Shown one piece after another: positions 24,963 to 33,606 of a stretch of 64,000 nucleotides of DNA; position 1 is the first letter of the stretch; each line of letters begins with the position of its first letter. This DNA is from an uncultured Oscillospiraceae bacterium (lineage in GTDB: Bacteria; Bacillota; Clostridia; Oscillospirales; Oscillospiraceae), in contig CANQFT010000008.1 of NCBI GenBank assembly GCA_947599925.1, positions 1 through 64,000 of the forward strand. The letters are read 5' to 3'. The notes below the pieces were generated by a model. That model worked only from the letters and a program-made list of their open reading frames with translations, had not been told where the DNA came from and searched no databases. Both the position numbers and the translations under genes were made by a program.

Positions 24963-25241
24963 TTATTTGCCGTCCTCGCTGACCTGGGTGCCCTTGGTGG
25001 AGACGGCCCATTTGGTGAACTCCACGCGGACGCGGTCGGCGCCGGTCTCGATGACGATGGTGTTTTCCTTTACCGCGCAGATGGTGCCCACGATGCCGCC
25101 GATGGTGGTGATCTCATCGCCCACGGCGAGGCTGGCGCGCATCTCGGCGGCCTGCTTTTTTCGCTTGTTCTCCGGGCGAATGAGCATGAAGTACATCAGC
25201 GCCAGCATGGCGACCATGATGATGATCATAGAAAAGTCCAT
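24963..25241 (-). CDS. yajC: Preprotein translocase subunit YajC
   Basis: The 92-aa protein has one N-terminal membrane helix (IIIMVAMLALMYFMLI) followed by RPENKRKKQAAEM and the small YajC domain (VGDEITTIGGIVGTI). YajC associates with SecDF at the Sec translocon. ACAGGAGG precedes the start at 25241. It lies downstream of queA and tgt as in many bacteria, but has its own promoter. Confidence 0.95.
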   Translation of the reverse strand: MDFSMIIIMVAMLALMYFMLIRPENKRKKQAAEMRASLAVGDEITTIGGIVGTICAVKENTIVIETGADRVRVEFTKWAVSTKGTQVSEDGK

Positions 25242-25276
25242 AGCGTTCCCTCCTGTATGTTCAAACGGCTTCACCC

Positions 25277-25305
25277 ATTATAACGGCTTTTCCGCTTTTT
25301 GGCAA
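25277..25305 (-). promoter_or_regulatory. Promoter of yajC
   Basis: TTGCCA (25305-25300) and TATAAT (25282-25277) are 17 nt apart in the tgt-yajC gap. Confidence 0.8.
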
Positions 25306-25314
25306 GAGATTTTT

Positions 25315-26451
25315 TTACGCCTCCAGCCGGGCGTCCAGCTTTTGGCTGTACGCGGCCCGGAAAGCTCCGAAGGAGCCGACGTCCAGGGCCTGGCGGATGC
25401 GGGACATGAGGGTGTTATAGAAGTAGAGGTTGTGCATCACCGCCAGGCGCATGGCCAGCATCTCCCCGGCGATCAGCAGATGGCGGAGGTAGGCGCGGGA
25501 GAAGGAGCGGCAGGTGGGGCAGCCGCAGGCGGGGTCGATGGGGCCGGGGTCGTCCTTGTACGTCTCGTTTTTGATGTTCAGCGTGCCCTCCCAGGTGTAG
25601 AGCTTGCCGTGGCGGGCGTTGCGGGCGGGCATGACGCAGTCGAAGAAGTCCAGGCCCCGCCAGACGGCTTCGATGATATTCCCCGGCGTGCCCACCCCCA
25701 TGAGATACCGGGGCTTGTCCGCCGGCATATGGGGCTCCACCGCGTCGATGACGTCGTACATGGTCTGGGTGGGCTCCCCCACCGCCAGGCCGCCGATGGC
25801 GTAGCCGTCACAGTCCAGCCGGGCGATCTGGTCCATGTGCCAGACGCGCAGGTCTGGGTAGACGCCCCCTTGGTTGATGCCAAAGAGCAACTGCTGGGGG
25901 TTGACGCAGCCGGGGGCGGCGTTGAGGGCGTCGTGCTTGACTTTGCACCGCTCCAGCCAGCGGAGCGTTCTCTCGCAGGACGCCTTGACATATTCATAGG
26001 TGGAGGGGTTTTCCACGCACTCGTCAAAGGCCATGGCCACATCGCTGCCCAGGTTGGACTGGATGGTCATGGACTCCTCCGGGCCCATGAATACCCTGTG
26101 GCCGTCGATGTGGCTGGCGAAGGTGACGCCCTCTTCCCGGATGTTTCGCAGCTGGGCCAGGGAAAAGACCTGGAAGCCGCCGGAGTCGGTGAGGATGGGG
26201 CCGGACCAGCCCATGAATTTGTGGAGCCCACCCAGGCGGCGGACCAGCTCGTCGCCGGGCCGGAGATGGAGGTGATAGGTGTTGGAGAGTTCGATCTGAC
26301 AGCCCAGGTCTTTCAAGTCCAGCGCGGACACCGCGCCCTTGATGGCGCCCTGGGTGCCCACGTTCATAAACACCGGGGTCTGGGCCGTGCCGTGGGCACA
26401 GGTGAAAACGCCCCGGCGGGCCCGGCCCTCTGTTTTCAGCAGTTCAAACAC
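25315..26451 (-). CDS. tgt: tRNA-guanine transglycosylase (queuine/preQ1)
   Basis: Tgt swaps guanine 34 for preQ1 in GUN-anticodon tRNAs. The 378-aa protein has the nucleophile loop TDSGGFQ (Asp about residue 89), the second acidic region DGHRVFMGPEES and the zinc site CGCPTC with a following His. A GTG at 26451 is preferred because AGGAGG is 8 nt upstream; a TTG at 26457 would be only 2 nt from it. The queA stop codon overlaps this ribosome-binding site, so the two genes form a queuosine operon. Confidence 0.96.
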   Translation of the reverse strand: MFELLKTEGRARRGVFTCAHGTAQTPVFMNVGTQGAIKGAVSALDLKDLGCQIELSNTYHLHLRPGDELVRRLGGLHKFMGWSGPILTDSGGFQVFSLAQLRNIREEGVTFASHIDGHRVFMGPEESMTIQSNLGSDVAMAFDECVENPSTYEYVKASCERTLRWLERCKVKHDALNAAPGCVNPQQLLFGINQGGVYPDLRVWHMDQIARLDCDGYAIGGLAVGEPTQTMYDVIDAVEPHMPADKPRYLMGVGTPGNIIEAVWRGLDFFDCVMPARNARHGKLYTWEGTLNIKNETYKDDPGPIDPACGCPTCRSFSRAYLRHLLIAGEMLAMRLAVMHNLYFYNTLMSRIRQALDVGSFGAFRAAYSQKLDARLEA

Positions 26452-26463
26452 AGGCAAGTCCTC

Positions 26464-27489
26464 CTAGATGATCAGCATGGCGTCCCCGAAGGAGAAGAAG
26501 CGGTAGCGCTCCCGCACGGCTTCCCGGTAGGCCGCCAGGACGTTTTCCCGGCCGGCCAGGGCCGACACCAGCATGATGAGGGTGCTCTCAGGCAGGTGAA
26601 AGTTGGTGATCAGGGCGTCCAGCACCTTGAAGCGGTAGCCGGGGTAGATGTAGATGCCCGTCCAGCCGGAGCCCGCCCGCAAGAGGCCGTCCTCTCCCGC
26701 CCAACTCTCCACCGTGCGGCAGGAAGTGGTGCCCACGCAGACCACCCGGTTGCCGCTGTGCTTGGCGGCGTTGACCGCCGCGGCGGTCTCCGGCGGCACG
26801 GTGCAGAACTCCTGGTGCATCTGGTGGTCCTCCAGCTCCTCCTCCCCCACGGGCCGGAAGGTGCCAAGGCCCACGTGGAGGGTCACATAGCAGAGTTTGA
26901 CGCCCATGTTCTGGAGCTGGGTCAGCAGGTCTTTTGTAAAGTGGAGCCCCGCCGTGGGCGCGGCGGCAGAGCCGATCTCCCTGGAGTAGACGGTCTGGTA
27001 GCGCTCCCGGTCCTGGAGCTCGGTCTTGATATAGGGCGGCAGGGGCATTTTGCCAAGGCGCTCCAGCACCTCAAGGAAGATGCCGTCGTAGTCAAATTTG
27101 ACCAGGCGGTTGCCATCGGGCAGGACCTGGGCGATCTGGGCGGTGAGTTGGCCGTCGCCAAAGACGACCGTGGCGCCCTGGCGGAGCTTGCGGCCCGGAC
27201 GGACCAGGCATTCCCAGGTCTTGTCGCCCCGGTCGGTGAGCAGGAGTATCTCGCAGGCACCGCCGCCGGGCTCCCGGCGGCCGATGAGACGGGCGGGCAG
27301 GACCCGGGAGTCGTTGAGCACCAGGCAGTCCCCGGGCCGGAGATAGCGGGGCAGGTCGTAAAAGTGGGCGTGGCCCACGGCGCCGGTGGCTTTGTCCAGG
27401 GTCATCAGGCGAGAGCCGTCCCGACGGTCCAGGGGCGTTTGGGCGATCAGCTCCTGGGGCAGATCGTAGAAAAAGTCAGAGGTTTTCAA
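26464..27489 (-). CDS. queA: S-adenosylmethionine:tRNA ribosyltransferase-isomerase
   Basis: QueA adds the ribosyl moiety of SAM to preQ1-tRNA, giving epoxyqueuosine. The 341-aa protein starts MKTSDFFYDLPQELIAQTP and has VLNDSRVLPARL, APTAGLHFT and LITNFHLPESTL, all QueA hallmarks. The start is a TTG at 27489 with AAGGAG 10 nt upstream; no ATG fits the conserved N-terminus. Coupled to tgt. Confidence 0.95.
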   Translation of the reverse strand: MKTSDFFYDLPQELIAQTPLDRRDGSRLMTLDKATGAVGHAHFYDLPRYLRPGDCLVLNDSRVLPARLIGRREPGGGACEILLLTDRGDKTWECLVRPGRKLRQGATVVFGDGQLTAQIAQVLPDGNRLVKFDYDGIFLEVLERLGKMPLPPYIKTELQDRERYQTVYSREIGSAAAPTAGLHFTKDLLTQLQNMGVKLCYVTLHVGLGTFRPVGEEELEDHQMHQEFCTVPPETAAAVNAAKHSGNRVVCVGTTSCRTVESWAGEDGLLRAGSGWTGIYIYPGYRFKVLDALITNFHLPESTLIMLVSALAGRENVLAAYREAVRERYRFFSFGDAMLII

Positions 27490-27503
27490 GTGGCGGTTGC
27501 TCC

Positions 27504-29159
27504 TTACTGGATGGTGACGTCGGTGTAGTAGAAGGTGAGGATGTCCCGGTAGCCGTAGCCCTGCTTGGCCATGGCGTAGGCCCCCCACTGGCTCATGCCC
27601 ACGTTGTGGCCCCAGCCGGTGCCGCTGAAGGTGAAGGTCAACTCGCCGCCCGCGCCGGTCTGGTCCGCGGCGGGGGCAAGGCTCTGGACACCGCTCTGGG
27701 TGATGACGTAACTCCCCTCCCCCAGCGGGGCCACCGAGCCGTCGCCGCCGATGGCGTAGAGCCCGCCGAGGCTGGGGGCGTTGGCGGCGCCGGCGATGGC
27801 GTAGCCCCCGGACTGGCCGCCGGAGGAGGTGACGGAAAAGCGGATGGAGTTGAGGTTGAAGTAGCTGCGGATCTTGTCCCGCTCAAAGGTGTTGCTCGTG
27901 CCGTTGACATCGGTGACGGTGACGGCGATGACGTTGCCCGTGGGACTGAGTTTGGTGGTGATGGCGGCGATCTGGGCGCAGGTATAGCCACTGCCGGTGA
28001 GCTTGGCCTGGAGGTCGGCGGCGGTCCAGGTCTTGGTCCAGCGGTAGTAGGACAGCTGGGACTTGGTCATGAACTGGACGGCGTATTCCTCGTAGGGGTC
28101 CAGCTTGCCCTTGAGGTAGCCCCGCTCCCCGCCCCAGACGTTTTTGGCGTCCTCGCTGGCGCCGCCGTTGCTGGAGTAGTACACCGCGTCGGTGACGCGC
28201 TTGCCGTTGTAGTAGAGGATCTGGCCCGCGGTCTCGTCCACGGCCTGGTCGCTGGCCGCGCCCGCGCCGGAGGTGCCCTTGTACGCCTGGCAGTGGGTGG
28301 TGGGACAGAGGTCGAAGTGGCTGTCGCTGTGGTTGACGTCCCCGGCGTAGGTCCGGGCACACACCGCCTGGGCTTTCAGGGCCTCCAGAGGCCAAGAGGG
28401 GCTCATCTCGTAGGGGACCACGCCCTTGACGTAGTCCTCCAGGCCAATCATGTTGACCACGGTGGACTGGCCGCCGCCTATGCGCTCGAAGCGGAAGCCG
28501 CCGTAACAGCTGATGGAGCCGTTGTAGGTGGTGACGGCCTTCTCCCCCTCTCCGGCCAGGGGCAGCACGCCGAAGGCGCCGCTCTCGCCGTCCTGGGCGG
28601 AGTCAAACTGGAAGAGTATTTGGGTGGAGCCGGTGGGCACGACGCTGTATCCGTAGCCGCTGGTCTCCCCCAGGACGCCGCCCATGGCCGCGGCCGCCTC
28701 CTCCGCGGCGGCGCGGCGGTGATAGGAGCCGGCACGGACATAGTATGTACCCGCGATCCAGGCCACAAAACCATTTTCCACCGGCTGGGCGGCGGCCTGG
28801 GCGGAGGCGAAGTCGGCGTACTGGCCGGGGAGCTGGACGTGGTAACAGCCCACGGCGCCGCGGCCCGCGTCGGTGTAGCTGTACCCGCCGGAGCTGGTGA
28901 GGTACTGGTTTTGGGTGATGAGGACGCTGACGTCGCTCTCGGCGGTCCAGGCGAGGGTCACGAACTGGCGCTGGCTGTCGTAATAGCCGAGGTCATAGCC
29001 AAGGCCGGACTTGTTGCGCAGGTCGGCGGCGGCGACGGCGGAGGTCTTGTAGGACAGGCCGACGCGCTTGACGGTCTCCCCCGCGGCCTGGGCCCGAAGG
29101 GGCAGCAGCGGGGCCAGAGTCAGGGCAAGGGTCAACAGAATCGACAGTTTTTTCTTCAT
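27504..29159 (-). CDS. SpoIID/LytB domain protein, secreted
   Basis: The 551-aa protein has a signal peptide (KKKLSILLTLALTLAPLLPL) and a SpoIID/LytB domain with the conserved VPYEMSPSWPLEALKAQAV, CPTTHCQAYKG and the C-terminal GWGHNVGMSQWGAYAMA motif. SpoIID is a lytic transglycosylase that removes glycan strands during engulfment. At 551 aa it is much longer than Bacillus SpoIID (about 340), with an extra N-terminal region (about 35-220) that contains an SPOR-like segment near ADFASAQAAAQPV. It could be the sporulation enzyme or a vegetative homologue. GGAG lies 6 nt before the ATG. Confidence 0.85.
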   Translation of the reverse strand: MKKKLSILLTLALTLAPLLPLRAQAAGETVKRVGLSYKTSAVAAADLRNKSGLGYDLGYYDSQRQFVTLAWTAESDVSVLITQNQYLTSSGGYSYTDAGRGAVGCYHVQLPGQYADFASAQAAAQPVENGFVAWIAGTYYVRAGSYHRRAAAEEAAAAMGGVLGETSGYGYSVVPTGSTQILFQFDSAQDGESGAFGVLPLAGEGEKAVTTYNGSISCYGGFRFERIGGGQSTVVNMIGLEDYVKGVVPYEMSPSWPLEALKAQAVCARTYAGDVNHSDSHFDLCPTTHCQAYKGTSGAGAASDQAVDETAGQILYYNGKRVTDAVYYSSNGGASEDAKNVWGGERGYLKGKLDPYEEYAVQFMTKSQLSYYRWTKTWTAADLQAKLTGSGYTCAQIAAITTKLSPTGNVIAVTVTDVNGTSNTFERDKIRSYFNLNSIRFSVTSSGGQSGGYAIAGAANAPSLGGLYAIGGDGSVAPLGEGSYVITQSGVQSLAPAADQTGAGGELTFTFSGTGWGHNVGMSQWGAYAMAKQGYGYRDILTFYYTDVTIQ

Positions 29160-29188
29160 AGCAGGCTCCAATCTGTATCAAGGGAAAA

Positions 29189-29217
29189 TTGACAGAGGGA
29201 AAAAGGTGTGCTAACAT
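29189..29217 (+). promoter_or_regulatory. Promoter of the asd-dapA-dapB operon
   Basis: TTGACA (29189-29194) and TAACAT (29212-29217) are 17 nt apart. The leader to asd is about 100 nt, too short for a lysine riboswitch. Confidence 0.75.
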
Positions 29218-29326
29218 ATACGATATACCGCTTTCACTATTATAAGGGGTCAGGCGACCGTTTTCAACGCTTTTTTACAAAAGCGGCCAGGAAATCCTTG
29301 CCGACCCATAAGGAGGTCGCGACGAG

Positions 29327-30415
29327 ATGGAGAAGTATCAAGTGGGCGTGGTGGGCGCCACGGGCATGGTGGGCCAGCGGTTCATCACCCTGCTGGCCGG
29401 GCACCCCTGGTTCCAGCTGAAGGTGGTGGCGGCCAGCGCCCGCAGCGCCGGAAAACGCTATGAGGACGCGGTGGGGGCCAAGTGGGCCATGGATGTGCCC
29501 ATCCCCGCCGAGGCGAAGGACCTGGTGGTCCTCAACGCCACGGAGGATGTGGACAAGATCGCGGGGCAGGTGGACTTTATCTTCTGCGCCGTGGACATGA
29601 AAAAGGACGAGATCCGGGCGCTGGAGGAGCGGTACGCCAAGGCGGAGTGCCCGGTGGTGTCCAACAACTCCGCCCACCGCTGGACCCCCGATGTGCCCAT
29701 GGTCATCCCGGAGGTCAACCCGGAGCATATCCAGGTCATCCAGGCCCAGCGCAAGCGCCTGGGCACCAAGAGGGGCTTTATCGCGGTGAAGTCCAACTGC
29801 TCCATCCAGAGCTACGTCCCCGCCCTGTCCCCCCTGCGGCAGTTCGGCATCACCAAGATCCTGGCCTGCACTTACCAGGCCATCTCCGGCGCGGGCAAGA
29901 CCTTTGAGACCTGGCCGGAGATGGTGGACAACCTGATCCCCTACATCGGCGGCGAAGAGGAAAAGAGCGAGCAGGAGCCGCTGAAGGTCTGGGGCACGGT
30001 GGAAAACGGCGAGATCAAGACCGCCTCCTCCCCCGCCATCACCGCCCAATGTCTGCGGGTGCCTGTGTCCAACGGGCACACCGCCGCCGTCTTTGTCAGC
30101 TTTGAGAAAAAGCCCACGGAGGACGAGATGAAGGCCATCTGGGCCTCCTTCCGGGGCCGGGCCCAGGAGTTGGAACTGCCCACCGCGCCAAAGCAGTTCA
30201 TCCACTATTTTGAGGAGCCAGACCGGCCCCAGGCCAGGCTGGACAGGGAACTGGAGGGCGGCATGGCCGTCAGCGTGGGCCGTCTGCGCCCTGACACCCA
30301 GTACGACTATAAGTTCGTCTCCCTCTCCCACAACACCCTGCGGGGCGCCGCCGGAGGCGGCGTGCTGCTGGCCGAGCTGTTGTGCGCCGAGGGGTACATC
30401 GACCACAAGCGCTAA
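29327..30415 (+). CDS. asd: Aspartate-semialdehyde dehydrogenase
   Basis: Asd reduces aspartyl phosphate to the semialdehyde. The 362-aa protein has the NADP fold GVVGATGMVGQRF, active-site C158 in SNCSIQ, and the late RVPVSNGHTA. Its length and motif style match the archaeal/fungal-like ASADH group rather than the shorter Bacillus type. AAGGAGG precedes the ATG; dapA follows after 21 nt. Confidence 0.95.
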   Translation: MEKYQVGVVGATGMVGQRFITLLAGHPWFQLKVVAASARSAGKRYEDAVGAKWAMDVPIPAEAKDLVVLNATEDVDKIAGQVDFIFCAVDMKKDEIRALEERYAKAECPVVSNNSAHRWTPDVPMVIPEVNPEHIQVIQAQRKRLGTKRGFIAVKSNCSIQSYVPALSPLRQFGITKILACTYQAISGAGKTFETWPEMVDNLIPYIGGEEEKSEQEPLKVWGTVENGEIKTASSPAITAQCLRVPVSNGHTAAVFVSFEKKPTEDEMKAIWASFRGRAQELELPTAPKQFIHYFEEPDRPQARLDRELEGGMAVSVGRLRPDTQYDYKFVSLSHNTLRGAAGGGVLLAELLCAEGYIDHKR

Positions 30416-30436
30416 GTTTGGAAAGGAGTCTTTTTT

Positions 30437-31324
30437 ATGCGTGAGCCTGTCTTTACCGGGACCTGCACCGCCATCGTCACCCCCTTTGACCAGCACGGCG
30501 CGGTGAATTTCGACGCCTTTGGCCGCCTGATCGACGACCAGATCGCCAGAGGTGTGGATGCCATCTGCGTCTGCGGGACCACAGGGGAATCCTCCACCCT
30601 CTCCATCCGCGAGCACGTGGCCGTGGTGGACTACGGCATCAAGCGCATCAACGGCCGGGTCAAGGTGGTGGCCGGCGCGGGCAGCAACGACACCTCCGCC
30701 GCCGTCTACCTCTCCCAGCACGCCCAGGACTCCGGCGCGGACGCGCTGCTGTTGGTGACGCCTTACTACAACAAGACCACCCAAGCGGGGTTGATCCGCC
30801 ACTACGAGTACATCGCGGACCGCGTGGACATCCCCATGATCCTCTACAACGTGCCCAGCCGCACGGGGGTGTCCTTCACCGCGGAGACCTATCGGGTCCT
30901 GTCCCAGAACCCCAGGATCAACGGCGTGAAGGAGGCCAGCGGCAACTTTTCCCTGCTGGCCCACGCCCTGTCCATCTGCCCGGAGGATTTCTACTTCTGG
31001 TCGGGCAACGACGATCAGGTGGTGCCCATGATGAGCGTGGGCGCCAAGGGCGTGATCTCGGTGCTGTCCAACATCGCGCCGGAGGCCATGGTGAAGATGA
31101 GCCATCTGTGTCTGGAGGGCGAGTTCAAACAGGCCGCCAAGCTGCAGCTGGAGTACATGGAGCTGATCGACGCCCTCTTCTGCGAGGTGAACCCCATCCC
31201 CGTGAAGACCGCGCTGAACCTCCTGGGCGTGGAGGCGGGGCCGCTGCGTCTGCCCCTGTGCGAGATGGCGGAGAAGAATCTGGCTACCCTCAAGACCGCC
31301 ATGGCGGATATGGGACTGCTCTAA
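30437..31324 (+). CDS. dapA: 4-hydroxy-tetrahydrodipicolinate synthase
   Basis: DapA condenses pyruvate with aspartate semialdehyde. The 295-aa TIM-barrel protein has the Schiff-base lysine K165 (GVKEASGN), the catalytic Tyr in LYNVPSRTG and the substrate loop CGTTGESSTL. It is the middle gene of asd-dapA-dapB, with AAAGGAG upstream. Confidence 0.97.
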   Translation: MREPVFTGTCTAIVTPFDQHGAVNFDAFGRLIDDQIARGVDAICVCGTTGESSTLSIREHVAVVDYGIKRINGRVKVVAGAGSNDTSAAVYLSQHAQDSGADALLLVTPYYNKTTQAGLIRHYEYIADRVDIPMILYNVPSRTGVSFTAETYRVLSQNPRINGVKEASGNFSLLAHALSICPEDFYFWSGNDDQVVPMMSVGAKGVISVLSNIAPEAMVKMSHLCLEGEFKQAAKLQLEYMELIDALFCEVNPIPVKTALNLLGVEAGPLRLPLCEMAEKNLATLKTAMADMGLL

Positions 31325-31348
31325 ACCAGAGAAAGGAACGATGCACCG

Positions 31349-32113
31349 ATGACAAAGCTGATCCTGTCCGGCTGTCTGGGCCGCATGGGCCGGGTGATCT
31401 CCGGGCTGTGCGAGGGGCGCGACGATATGACCATCGTGGCGGGCATCGACCCGGTGGGCTCCGCCGCGGCCACGCCCTACCCCGTTTTCTCCACGCCGGA
31501 GGAGTGCAGGTTGGAGGCGGACGCGGCGGTGGATTTTTCCTCCCCCGCCGCCCTGGGCGCTCTGCTGACCTACGCCACGGAGAAAAAACTGCCGCTGGTG
31601 CTGGCCTCCACCGGGTACAGCTCCCAGCAGTTGGCCGACATCGACCAGGCCGCCAAGGTCATCCCCATCTTCCGCTCCGCCAACCTCTCCTTGGGGGTCA
31701 ACCTGCTGTTGGAGCTGACAAAGCGGGCCGCCCAGGTGCTGGGAGAGGATTTTGACATCGAGATCGTGGAGCGGCACCACAACAAGAAGGTGGACGCCCC
31801 CAGCGGCACCGCCCTCATGCTGGCCGACGCGGCCAAGGCGGGGTTGGCGTTCCAGCCCCAGTACGTCTATGACCGGCACAGCGTCCGCAAGGCGCGGGAC
31901 CATACGGAGATCGGCATCTCCGCCGTCCGGGGCGGCTCCATCGTGGGCGACCACGAGGTCATCTTCGCTGGAGAGCAAGAGGTGGTGGAGCTCCACCACC
32001 ACGCGGCCTCCAGAGAGGTCTTTGCCAGAGGCGCGCTGAAAGCGGCGGCTTTTATGGCCCAGGCGAAGGAGCCGCGGCTCTACAACATGGCCGACATTCT
32101 GGCCGCCATCTGA
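31349..32113 (+). CDS. dapB: 4-hydroxy-tetrahydrodipicolinate reductase
   Basis: DapB reduces the DapA product to tetrahydrodipicolinate. The 254-aa protein has GCLGRMGRV as the cofactor loop and the catalytic ERHHNKKVDAPSGTA motif near residues 136-150. Last gene of the operon; also relevant to dipicolinate for spores. Confidence 0.97.
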   Translation: MTKLILSGCLGRMGRVISGLCEGRDDMTIVAGIDPVGSAAATPYPVFSTPEECRLEADAAVDFSSPAALGALLTYATEKKLPLVLASTGYSSQQLADIDQAAKVIPIFRSANLSLGVNLLLELTKRAAQVLGEDFDIEIVERHHNKKVDAPSGTALMLADAAKAGLAFQPQYVYDRHSVRKARDHTEIGISAVRGGSIVGDHEVIFAGEQEVVELHHHAASREVFARGALKAAAFMAQAKEPRLYNMADILAAI

Positions 32114-32173
32114 ACCGGACAGGAAAAACGAGGGCCCGCGCGGGAAACTCTGCGGGGCTTTTGTGACAAACCA

Positions 32174-32212
32174 AGGGCCTGCGCGGAACACTCCGCGCAG
32201 GCCCTTTCTATC
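32174..32212 (+). terminator. Terminator after dapB
   Basis: A perfect 14-bp GC-rich stem (32174-32187 with 32192-32205, 4-nt loop) is followed by a short T-rich tract. It also lies just beyond the end of the convergent mini-protein gene. Confidence 0.8.
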
Positions 32213-32228
32213 TTATGTTCTATCGCGC

Positions 32229-32357
32229 TCAGCAGCCGCAGCCGTTGTTGCAGCCACAGCTGCCGCCGTTGCCGCAGCAGCAGAACAGGACGATGAGGAT
32301 GATGATGATCCACAGGCAGCCGCCGCCGCCCCAACCGCAACCATTGTTGCAACCCAT
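32229..32357 (-). CDS. Cys/Gly-rich membrane mini-protein (42 aa)
   Basis: This small frame starts MGCNNGCGWGGGGC, continues with a hydrophobic core LWIIIILIVLFCCC, and ends with GNGGSCGCNNGCGC, giving ten or more cysteines in two mirrored clusters around one membrane helix. GGAGG lies 9 nt before the ATG, and a stable hairpin (32375-32415) is upstream. Similar tiny Gly/Cys-rich hydrophobic proteins occur in spore formers, but I cannot name a family with certainty. Function unknown; metal binding or spore-coat association are possibilities only. Confidence 0.7.
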   Translation of the reverse strand: MGCNNGCGWGGGGCLWIIIILIVLFCCCGNGGSCGCNNGCGC

Positions 32358-32374
32358 AGTGAAATACCTCCTGA

Positions 32375-32415
32375 ATAAGATAGAGCCCGCTCTTGACCGG
32401 CTCACTCTATCTTAT
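32375..32415 (-). terminator. Hairpin downstream of the SLH protein gene
   Basis: An 11-bp perfect outer stem (32375-32385 with 32405-32415) continues with GC pairs and ends just before the ribosome-binding site of the mini-protein. It may terminate the SLH transcript or shape the mini-protein leader; the T-run is short. Confidence 0.5.
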
Positions 32416-32445
32416 GCAAAGGCAAATGATGGGTTCCGGCGCCAT

Positions 32446-33525
32446 TTACGGCCGGGTGACAAAGCGCTGCAAAATGGTGGCCACCTCCGCTCTGGTGGCG
32501 GTGCCCAGCGGGTCCAGGCGTCCGGCGTCCCGGCCTTGGATCAGACCCGCGCCAATGGCCCAGCGCATGGCGTCCCCGGCCCAGGAAGAGACCGCGGAGC
32601 CGTCGGCGAAGCCGTCGAGACTGCCGGCGGCGGGCACGGCCGCCTGGCGGTAGTCGCGCTCAAAGCGGTAGAGCATGGTGACAAGCTGTTCACGGGTGAC
32701 GGGGGTTTTGGGCTGATAGTTGCCGTCGCCCATGCCGTTGACGATGCCCTTGGCGCTGGCCCAGGCCACGCCCTGGGTGTACCACTGGCCGGCGGGCACG
32801 TCGGCGAAGGCGGCGGGGGCGTCCACCCTCTCGCTCCCCGCGAGGCGGTGGAGCACCGTGGCGACCATGGCCCGGTCCATGTAGGAGTTGGGGTCGAAGG
32901 TGGTGGTGCCGGTGCCGGAGAAGTAGCCCTTTTCGTAGACAAAGGCCACGGCGTCATAGAACCACTGGCCGGGGGCGACGTCTGTAAAGGGAAGGGCCTT
33001 GCCGGAGGTTGCGGGATCCGCGGTGGCAACAGACCCCTCGCCGGTGTAGGCCACTGTGCCGGAACGGGTCTGGCGCAGTGTGGCATCGGCGGAGGTGACG
33101 ACGCAGCGGTGGGTCTCCGCCAGGTCCTCCCCGGCCAGGACTTCCACCCCGTCGGTCACATCCACAAGGGCGCCCGCGCTCAAGGCGGCGCCACCGCTCT
33201 GGACCACGGCGCCGGCGCCTTTTTTCAGCTTCAACGTGTCCCCAGGCTGAAGCTGGACCAGGGTAAAGCCGCCGCCCTTCTCCCCCGCCGCCGCCTCCAG
33301 ATCGGCCTTGCCGGCCTTGTCCAGCCGGTCCGCCACGGCGGAGTAGACGCTCTGGGTGTCCTCATTGGCCTGCTGGCGCAGGGCTTCGGCGAGGCCGGGC
33401 AGGTAGGTGTTTTCCCAGTAGCTTCTGGAGATCATGGGGTCGGCACTGCCGCTGCCGACCGCCATGGCGATGCCTACGCCCAGCAGTACCACAGCGATCA
33501 AAATGAGATGCAAACGACGCTTCAT
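32446..33525 (-). CDS. SLH-domain cell-surface protein
   Basis: The 359-aa protein has an N-terminal signal or anchor helix (LHLILIAVVLLGVGIAMAV), a region of about 150 aa without a recognised fold, and three C-terminal SLH repeats. These start near FTDVAPGQWFYDAV, FADVPAGQWYTQGV and FADGSAVSSWAGDA. SLH repeats bind pyruvylated secondary cell-wall polymers, so the protein is probably held at the surface. It has its own promoter (33571-33599). Role unknown. Confidence 0.9.
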   Translation of the reverse strand: MKRRLHLILIAVVLLGVGIAMAVGSGSADPMISRSYWENTYLPGLAEALRQQANEDTQSVYSAVADRLDKAGKADLEAAAGEKGGGFTLVQLQPGDTLKLKKGAGAVVQSGGAALSAGALVDVTDGVEVLAGEDLAETHRCVVTSADATLRQTRSGTVAYTGEGSVATADPATSGKALPFTDVAPGQWFYDAVAFVYEKGYFSGTGTTTFDPNSYMDRAMVATVLHRLAGSERVDAPAAFADVPAGQWYTQGVAWASAKGIVNGMGDGNYQPKTPVTREQLVTMLYRFERDYRQAAVPAAGSLDGFADGSAVSSWAGDAMRWAIGAGLIQGRDAGRLDPLGTATRAEVATILQRFVTRP

Positions 33526-33570
33526 GGCTATCCTTGTCCTTTCTGGTTCCAGAGCTCATATCGTAATTCT

Positions 33571-33599
33571 AGTGTACCTGATGGGGCGAAAGATGTCAA
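33571..33599 (-). promoter_or_regulatory. Promoter of the SLH protein gene
   Basis: TTGACA (33599-33594) and TACACT (33576-33571) are 17 nt apart, about 46 nt before the start. Confidence 0.78.
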
Positions 33600-33606
33600 T
33601 TCCACC

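Noticed and set aside
29172-29326. Lysine riboswitch ahead of asd
   Set aside because: The leader from the predicted promoter is only about 100 nt, and no L-box features were seen.
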